From Fragum whitleyi (Eukaryota > Mollusca > Bivalvia > Cardiida > Cardiidae), in the NCBI GenBank assembly GCA_948146395.1, contig OX411544.1:52963933-53027932 (forward strand): DNA of 64,000 nt, written 5' to 3'. How positions within the stretch are numbered: the first letter of the stretch is position 1; every line of letters begins with the position of its first letter. Positions 56,961-64,000 of the stretch are shown in pieces. Made by a program: the position numbers and the translations under genes. The notes beneath the pieces are model-generated. The model did no database searches and was not told where the DNA came from. It was given only the letters and a program-made list of their open reading frames with translations.

Positions 56961-57176
56961 TCCGTGGTCTAGGGGTAGAGCGACGGCCTCTTGACCAAAA
57001 GGTTCTGAGTTCGATTCACGGGAGCGGCTATCGGTCTTGGTTCTTTCATTGGCCCACACATTCGGCGCGAGTACTGGTGAATTTTCCAGGAAGCAGAATC
57101 TAGTGGATTTGATCTAAGCTGTAAGAACTTGTTTCCCAATTGATGTAAAATTAAATAGGTTTAAACCAAACCAAAC
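56961..57176 (+). mobile_element. SINE-2 (tRNA-derived)
   Basis: Box A tggtctaggggtagagcgac and box B ggttctgagttcgattcac give a tRNA-like head. It is followed by a body with cgcgagtactggtgaatttt and a tail taggtttaaaccaaacc. The head could be mistaken for a tRNA gene, but the same body follows it at 41505-41720. Confidence 0.75.
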
Positions 57177-57627
57177 AAGTACTATTGTCATTCAGAGGTG
57201 AATTTTTTGCAAGGTAGGACACAAGAATTAATCTGGATGGTATTTCAGAATAATTATTCATCAACTGTTGGACACAAAAGTAAAACACTGAAAAACGAAG
57301 GTCGCTTATGAGCGAAACTCTTTTTAAGTGCCGTGTGTCAGGGACTCTCATTATTTAGGGTCCGTGCGTATGCTTTATTTCTTACGGTGTCGATGTGCAA
57401 TACCGGCGAGCCTTGTCATTCAAAATTCTGTGACGTTAAGTGGTGTAGGTTCTTAGATATTTAAAATTTTAAGGTGCACACTTTCTTTTGGAGCTGAGTA
57501 TATGTTTTTCCTCTACCCTAATTCTTTATTCGACCGCTTTAACTGTCACCGACGAACTTCAACCCGTTTTCACTGCACTGTACCTGCGATTTCGGGGGTT
57601 TCGCTTCGATGGTTCCACGATATTTAT

Positions 57628-57897
57628 CCGCCGTCATAGCGCAGTTGGTAGCGCGTCGGACCGCAATCTAGAGGTCCCGGGTCCTATCCCCGACGATGGC
57701 ACTCATTCTGTCCGACTATTTGTCTCTCACCAAGGGTCGATAATCGTAGACCTATGTGAGATAGAAGCTGGAGGCTAGGAAAGGTTGTGGTGGTTGTACC
57801 GGTGAGAGAAATACCGGGAATCCATTGTTAGGTACTCCAGTATCCACTATATAACTAAAAAATATTGAAATCGGTGTAAAACCCTATTCAATCAATC
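57628..57897 (+). mobile_element. SINE-1 with intact tRNA-like head
   Basis: Box A tagcgcagttggtagcgcgt and box B ggtcccgggtcctatccc. The conserved body gatagaagctggaggctagg, then aaaggttgtggtgg, ggaatccattgttaggtact, and tail accctattcaatcaatc. Pol III promoter boxes look usable. It is the best preserved member in the window. Bases 57898-58276 hold no feature. Confidence 0.8.
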
Positions 57898-58276
57898 TAC
57901 TATATTTACGCGGTTTCAATGTCTCCATCACATTCTCCCTGATATCGTGTCCCGTTTTACGCTTGCCACGATTTCGTTGCACTTGTTTTTAGCATGTTCA
58001 AAATAAGCATGGTGAGATAGGGGAGTTTACGATCATGAAAATCGTACTACGACAACACTGGTAATAATGATAATAATGATAATGTTTCTCCTTCAATTTA
58101 CTTCCTTCAAACTTTCTTCGAAATTGGAACGTATTGTAACCGTGGTCCATGTGTAACTGGGGATGACAAGTTTTTATTTGTCAATTAAAAGATCTTAATT
58201 GTTAATCGTATTTTTGCAAAATTTCCAAAAAATTTTCTTGTATTGGTATATGTTTTTTTTTTAACTTTGTTTTTCT

Positions 58277-58347
58277 CAATGTGTGTGTGTGCTCGTGCGT
58301 GCGCGCGCACGCGTGTTTGCGCGCGTGCATGCGCGCACGCGTGTGTG
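58277..58347. repeat. Alternating purine-pyrimidine (GT/GC) tract
   Basis: tgtgtgtgtgctcgtgcgtg, then cgcgcgcacgcgtg and cgcgcgtgcatgcgcgcacg, then tgtgtgtg. About 70 bp of nearly perfect alternation, a classical left-handed (Z) DNA former. Confidence 0.8.
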
Positions 58348-58434
58348 TGAAAATTGCATTAGTATCAAAGTACCTAAAGCACTGGCTGCACTGCTTGTAT
58401 GTGAGTTTTTTAAACAGTTAATAACCTATTCTGA

Positions 58435-58553
58435 TAGTCAAAGCATAAACATATGGTATAGACTGAGCTCAGACTGCACATATGTGCAGGCTGATCTTTG
58501 TCTAAACCTCCTGTCCAAAAGAAATATTTAAGGTTCAGCATGACAAGGGGTAA
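58435..58553 (+). mobile_element. M1 fragment
   Basis: ctcagactgcacatatgtgc, then aggctgatctttgtc, ending ttcagcatgacaaggggta. Confidence 0.55.
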
Positions 58554-58837
58554 CTTTAATTGGTCATAAATGTTGGCCACAATTCCAGTTTCTATGATTT
58601 TTTTTTATACATGTCAAAGATAAAGGAGGCTACAGACAAAAATTAATGAAGTTTCATATGTTTCTTTGTATTTTTCAATAAAAAAAAACCCATTGTGGTA
58701 GATCCAGAAACTTCTTTTTACAAGTTTTTTTTCTGAATTATTTTTCACAATGACTCCCAACCACCTTTTGCTTGTGGGTTTAACAAATTACAATGCAAGG
58801 TTGACAAAATATAGATCTGGATAACATTATGGACAGG

Positions 58838-59467
58838 AGTGCCAGATTCTCAAAATACACCGCCAAATTGATTGATTGAATGTAGTTTTACGTTGCTTTC
58901 AACTTTTTTCAGTTATATCGTGGCTGCTGCGGGAGCACCTAACAAGGGATTCCTGGTATTTCTTTCACCAGTACAACCATCACATCCTTTCCTAGCCTCA
59001 AGCTGCAACCTCAAATAGCTCTATGTTTATCAACCCATTGGTGTGAGACAAATAGCTGGAAAGATTGAGTGCTGCTGTCGGGGATCGAACCAGGGACCTC
59101 TAGATTGACAGCCCGACGCGCTACCAACTACGATATGACGGTGGCCAAATACACCACCAGAAGATTGCCAGGCAGAATATCCCCATACCCTGACAGTATG
59201 TGCAAGGTCAGGTTACAAGGAACATAATATCTTCGATTTTCTATCAAAACCTGGTAACTACAGCTTTAAACAAACTGTAGTTACAAGATTTTAGCAGTAC
59301 ACCGACGATATGTGAAAATTTCATCCAAGTCAGTGTATAATTGTGGAGTTGCTTTTACAAGATGCAGATACACAGACATACAGATGGATGGACATTGGGG
59401 TGGGGTGGGGGGGGGGGGGGGGCAGAGAAGACGATATCAATATATGTTGACCTTAGTGGCATGTAAA
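58838..59467 (+). mobile_element. Hf-family element split by a full SINE-1
   Basis: The Hf cassette (gagtgccagattctcaaaat .. gttgaccttagtggcatgta) is interrupted at 58866-59144 by a minus-oriented SINE-1 with its tRNA head (box B gggatcgaaccagggacctc, box A gcgctaccaactacgatat). The direct repeat aaatacaccgcc / aaatacaccacc (58853-58864, 59147-59158) is the target duplication. A long G-run (59399-59421) precedes the end. Confidence 0.75.
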
Positions 59468-59721
59468 AATAACAGCAAATTTATCACCAGTCAATTATCT
59501 AATTATCTAACATAAAATGTGATACTTCACACCAAAAGGTAACATGTGGGTTGTGCGTAAAGAATCAACCATAGTCGGACTATGAAGATTGCATAGGCTA
59601 GCAAATTTTCTGAATTTCTGAATTACTCTTTCTTCCAAAATACATGTAGTTTTTTTTTTTTTGAAATTCTCCCTCTGGTTGTGAGTTTGTAAATAGAGGA
59701 TATTGAATGAGTGGTCATAGA

Positions 59722-59821
59722 ATACTGAATTTATTAAACGATTCATCTATAAACAGATTAAAACCAGGCTGTGTCGAGTTTTTATCTGTTTAAGATGACG
59801 AGTTTAATAAATTTTGTATTT
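59722..59821. repeat. Foldback MITE (family M4)
   Basis: aatactgaatttattaaacg and tctataaacagattaaaacc pair with the right arm tttttatctgtttaagatga and aataaattttgtatt. Bases 59822-60494 show no gene. Confidence 0.7.
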
Positions 59822-60494
59822 TATGAGCACAAATTTTATGTTCCATTTATAATATAAACCGAACGCTTGCAAAAAATCGTTAAAATTCTTGAAATTCAAC
59901 ATTTCCCTAAAGCTTATAACGCCATTTTCACGGTCACAAAATAATGTTGCTATTCGCTCTGAGCTCATTTGCTAGTAATTCCACTATTGTAATAACACCC
60001 CTGTTATATCAAAAATATTCAACGGGGTTATTTCACCCCCGCAACGTAGGTCATATCATAAATATTTTTTTACTCATGTTGGTTGCTTTTAATAGCAAAT
60101 TTAGGATTTGTATTGTATAGTATCGATTTACCTATTTTTAATCAAATCTCATTTTCACATAATTCATAGACTTCTTAGTTGGTCCCTCATTTTGTGACAT
60201 GTCACATATTAGGTAGTTTCTCTTCATGAAATCTACAAGCTCATTGAATACAAATAGTTACAGGTCTTGAGTTGTTTAGTTAGCTTTTTCGTTTTTTACA
60301 AAATCTCATTGTAAAAAGGGTCTTATACAAACTACAAGTCATTTATTGTTAGCAATTTTCATGTTTTAATAAATATGATGACATCACATTCAATTGTTAA
60401 TCCCAATATATTCAAATATCAGATCATTCTTATTCAATCAATCAATTACAGCTAACATCAAAAGTACAAAAAGGAGGAGTACATGATGGTATTT

Positions 60495-60656
60495 ATGGTA
60501 GTGGACCCGTAAAAGTTCAGCAACGTTTTTAATATAATTAACTTTAACAGTGTTAACCGAGGTTTCCTAATGATTTTCATTAGGAAACCTTGGTCAACAT
60601 TGTTAAGTTCAATAGTTCCCAAACGTCGCAGGACTATTACGGGTCCACTACCTTAA
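60495..60656. mobile_element. TTAA-type foldback MITE (family M8, copy 2)
   Basis: ggtagtggacccgtaaaagt is inverted at the right end (attacgggtccactacctta). The centre is also a perfect hairpin (ggtttcctaatga with tcattaggaaacc). Confidence 0.8.
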
Positions 60657-60803
60657 GAACTGAAGTTCAGATAGGATATGGTCAAGCTATACTAAATTCA
60701 TTATTTTTTACCAAAATCCTATAGCGTGGGTACTCATTAGAGTTTCCTCATTGAGGCAATTTCAACAAGAAACCCAACATTAATTTTGTCATAGTTTTGG
60801 TAA

Positions 60804-62838
60804 ACAAGAGGGCCGTTGGCCCTGGGTCGCTCACCTGAGAAAAAAACTTCATTACCTAGGTATGTCCATGCAACCACAGAAAAAGAGATTTTCACTTATT
60901 CAATCAGATAACATTTGAAATAATCCTTCCCCCCTCTGCTCCTCCCCTGGTCATTATTTATTTAAGCTTTTTTCATAAAAGGTCTGTGATCAGCTAATCA
61001 ATGCCAGATATACATGCTGAGTCTAAGACTTTTAAAGTTTTCTTTAATGAGTTGATCAATCCATGTCAAATATAAAGGCTGTAGGGATTCAAAATTCTTA
61101 ACAAAGCAATCCCCCCTCCCCAAAGATGCTCTGCACCTGGTGAATCTACAGTCATGATTTAAGCTAATTCAATTAATGTCCATATGCTGATCATCCATAC
61201 CAATTTTCAAGTCTGTAGGACTCCTGGTTCCTGGTTCATTAGAAGAAGTTTAAAGATTTCAAAAATGATCCAAAGTGACTACCCCCTCCCCAAGACACTC
61301 AGCACCTGGTGACCCTAGAGTCATGATTTTAGCTATTTTTATTAATGTCAATATATTGATCACCCATGACAATTTTCAAGTCTGTAGGGTTCCTGATCTT
61401 GGAGAAGAATAAGGTTAAAGATTTCAAAATTGATCCAAAGTACAACCCCCTCCCCCCTTATGCTCCGCATCTGGTGGCCCTACATTCATGATTTTAGCTA
61501 TTTTATTTTAAATCCATATGCTTATCATCCATGCCAATATTGAAGTCTGTAGGGCTCCTGGTTCATTAGAAGATGAAGGTTAAAGTTACAAAATTTTCAC
61601 AGAAGTACTACCCCCTCACCCCTGGTGCTCCTCACCTGGTGGCATTACAGTCATGATTTTAGCTATTTTTATTAAGGGCTATGAGCTGATCCTCTATGCC
61701 AATTTTCAAGTCTGTAGGGCTTGTGGTTCAGAAGAGGAAGAAGGTTAAAGATTTCAAAATTGATCCAAAAGTACTACCCTCTCCCCCTGGTGCTCCACAC
61801 CTGGTGAATCTACAGTCATGATTTTAGCTATTTTTATAAAGGTCCATATGCTGATCACCCATGCCAAAATTGAAATCTGTCAGGCTCCTGGTTCAGAAGA
61901 AGAAGAAGGTTAAAGTTACAAAATTTTCACAAAAGTACTACCCTCTCTCCCTGGTGCTCCGCACCTGGTGAATCTACAGTCATGATTTTAGCTTTTTTTA
62001 TAAAGGTCCATATGCTGATCACCCATGCCAAAATTGAAATCTGTCAGGCTCCTGGTTCAGAAGAAGATGGAGGTTAAAGTTACAAAATTTTCACAAAAGT
62101 ACTACCCCCTCCCCCCTGGTGCTCCACACCTGGTAGCCCAACAGATATGATTTTAGCTATTTTTATTAAGGTCTAAAAGCTGATCCTCCATGCCAATTTT
62201 CAAGTCTGTAGGGCTCCTAGTTCCGAAGAAGAAGAAGGTTAAAGATTACAAAATTTTCACAAAAGTACTACCCCCTCCCCCCTGGTGCTCCGCACCTGGC
62301 AGCCCAACAGATATGATTTTAGCTATTTTTATTAAGGTCTATGAGCTGATCCTCCATGCCAATTTTCAAGTCTGTAGGGCTCCTAGTTCCGAAGAAGAAG
62401 AAGCTTAAAGATTACAAAATATACTCAAAGTACTACCCCCTCCCCCCTGGTGCTCCGCACCTGGTGGCCCAAAAGATATGATTTTAGCTATTTTTATTCA
62501 GGTCTATGAACTGATCATCCATGCCAAGTTTTAAGTCTGTAGGACTTCTGGTTGAGAAGAAGAAGAATTTTAAAGATTTTCTTAAAATTTCACCTTTTGT
62601 TGCCATAGCAACCAGAGTTTTTCATGCATTTCAATTCTTTTAGCTATTTTTGAAGGGGACCACCTAAGCAACATTTCTGTAAAATTTGGTGTTAATTGGC
62701 CAAGTAGTTTAGGAGGAGATGTCGTTTAAAGAAATTGTTGACGGACGCCGGACGACAGACCGACGACTGACGGCCGGACGCCGGACGAAAGGTGATCACA
62801 ATAGCTCACATGAGCACTTCGTGCTCAGGTGAGCTAAA
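60804..62838 (+). mobile_element. Helitron-like tandem-repeat element (family Hi), complete
   Basis: Starts acaagagggccgttggccct (inner stem ggcc..ggcc), then gctcacctgag. It has about ten units of roughly 160 bp (tctgtagggctcctggttca; gtactaccccctcccccctg; atgattttagctatttttat). Then come a non-repeated 3' block (tttaggaggagatgtcgttt), a gacggacgccggacga tract, gatcacaatagc and the hairpin gagcacttcgtgctc, then aggtgagctaaaaa. This is the best example in the window of the full architecture. Bases 62839-63139 are unassigned. Confidence 0.7.
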
Positions 62839-63139
62839 AAAAAAAAATGATTTCAATGTTAAAAAGTTACACCCTCTATCCGCAGTTCTGTAAGAAGATA
62901 CAACAAATCTTCTGCAAACATCATTAGTCAGTCAATGACAAAACAGTTGAATTTACTTGGCAGACACATATATTCTGCAGATATCAATAGTTACATTGTA
63001 TTATGTTTCTAACTTGTTTTCTGAATTTTTTACTTAATTGCTCATCCATTTTTCTATAATACCTTTTTTTTTGAATTGGGTCTCTGGTCCTACCCTGTTT
63101 AGTCCCAAGATTTGATATCCCTATTAATCTTTATTTGTG

Positions 63140-63212
63140 ACGATATTGCAGAAAAAGAAGAAATTGCTTGTCGCAAACAATCTCTCTTTTTCCACAATGT
63201 TTTCTACCAAAA
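63140..63212. repeat. M9-type foldback fragment
   Basis: gcagaaaaagaagaaattgc with right arm ctctctttttccacaatgtt. Bases 63213-63750 show no gene. Confidence 0.55.
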
Positions 63213-63750
63213 AGTAGGATTACATTTTTCAAATTACATCTACTTTTTATTGTTGTCAGCAAACTATTCAATTTTGGACCAGTCGGAAATTTTTAAAAGG
63301 GGGTAACGGTTTTATAAGTACAGCTTTCTTTACTGATGTAAAACACTAATTTTAATCATTAACAAAATGTGTGGAAAAGATGAATTTTGCAAACTAAATG
63401 GAATGTTGTTTAGTTGATTACTGAACATTCATGCATCAGCAAGCATTCCCTTTAATATTCCATATTATGTCTTTCTTGACATGAATCTAAATTTTAATGC
63501 AAATAAAAGCTTTAAACAAGATGTGAATAATTTTGTAATTTAGATAGAGCCATTTACAAAATATGATTTTTTTACTGTCAATCAGGATACAGCTTATTCT
63601 ATAACAGCCATAGGTGTTCAATACAGTGAATTTGAAAAAAAGAATCAGGTTGTTTGATTTTTCATGTCAGGGGTATAGGTGAGATCATACTTAAGCCAGA
63701 GACTATCATTTTCGCTTTGTTTCTTAGCCATTTTTTACTATTACAATCAG

Positions 63751-63867
63751 TTTCAAAATGTATTAATGAGAGAAACATAGCTGCTAAGTTTCAGTTCAAC
63801 CTGACAGAGTTATGCTCCACACAGAAGAGTAGACGCCTCCAGCCTGCCAGACATCCAAATGCCATAG
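63751..63867 (+). CDS. Candidate internal coding exon, product unrecognised
   Basis: Acceptor ttttttactattacaatcag and donor ATAG|gtaatc bound 117 nt. It begins with the last two bases of a codon and ends with the first base of the next, a symmetric 1-1 exon. The frame is open: SKCINERNIAAKFQFNLTEL, then CSTQKSRRLQPARHPNAI. Good splice sites and a protein-like, uncompressed composition favour a true exon in a plus-strand gene continuing past the right edge. I recognise no domain. An M9 element begins a few bases after the donor. Confidence 0.4.
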
Positions 63868-63871
63868 GTAA

Positions 63872-64000
63872 TCACTTAACCCTTTGCTGTTTAATCCCTG
63901 CTTTTTACGTGCCTGTGATTTTATGATTGAGAAAACATTGTGAAAAAAGAAGAAATTGCTTCTGACAAGCAATTTCTTCTTTTTCCACACCATTTTCTAC
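63872..64000 (+). mobile_element. Foldback MITE (family M9), cut by window end
   Basis: ttaaccctttgctgtttaat, then gcctgtgattttatgattga and the hairpin aagaagaaattgcttctgac, then aagcaatttcttctt. Reverse complement of 49250-49378. Confidence 0.75.

Noticed and set aside
56961..57035. tRNA-like sequence with box A and box B
   Set aside because: It is the head of SINE-2, since the same body follows it at 41505-41720. No complete paired acceptor stem was evident.
57628..57705. tRNA-like sequence with box A and box B
   Set aside because: Head of SINE-1; the conserved SINE body follows directly.

Overview
The window looks like nuclear DNA from a bivalve mollusc, probably a heteroconch clam. This rests on AT-rich, intron-dominated sequence, GT-AG exons too short to be long ORFs, two tRNA-derived SINE families, and a dense set of short elements that begin near 'acaagag..ggcc..gctcacctg', carry tandem arrays of roughly 110-300 bp and end in '..aggtgagctaaaaa' or '..gggggtataa'. 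I recognise this last class from bivalve genomes, but the species cannot be fixed by eye.

Genic content is sparse. (1) A minus-strand TRIM-type gene runs off the left edge. Five phase-compatible exons (11671-11759, 9314-9372, 5444-5588, 2606-2686, 711-878) encode B-box 1, its last zinc ligands with a linker, B-box 2, and two coiled-coil segments. The RING exon and C-terminus are not seen. The B-box 2 exon has two degenerate copies just upstream. The B-box 1 exon end has been amplified into a decayed tandem array just downstream in the intron. (2) A second minus-strand exon chain (40079-40219 and 38896-39035, which are tandem copies, then 36577-36670 and 35514-35657) also joins in phase, but several exons contain in-frame TAG stops, so it is called a decaying gene. 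(3) A candidate TATA promoter with a non-coding first exon lies at 53797-53866 on the minus strand. (4) One plausible plus-strand coding exon lies at 63751-63867.

Most of the rest is mobile DNA. The clearest structure is at 13862-20330. A LINE (RT fragment) is split by an 801-bp TIR element with an 8-bp target duplication (14653-15453) and by a 4.5-kb TIR element with a TA duplication (15517-20035). The 4.5-kb element itself contains a second LINE with an intact 665-codon reverse-transcriptase ORF (17863-19860, minus) and a large foldback (16344-16569).

Elsewhere there are Helitron-like tandem-repeat elements (3.4-4.7, 6.2-7.5, 7.7-9.1, 12.4-13.9, 22.5-29.7, 37.7-38.4, 43.0-44.9, 45.0-45.7, 50.2-50.5, 58.8-59.5 and 60.8-62.8 kb), at least eight foldback/MITE families, SINEs (29.1, 37.8, 39.8, 41.5, 46.8, 57.0, 57.6, 58.9 kb) and several satellite-like arrays. 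Two copies of one host repeat (26.5-27.7 and 29.3-30.0 kb) carry different Helitron-like cassettes at the same internal position.

Splice sites, frames and duplications were read by eye. Family and host assignments are inference from recognition, not from a search.
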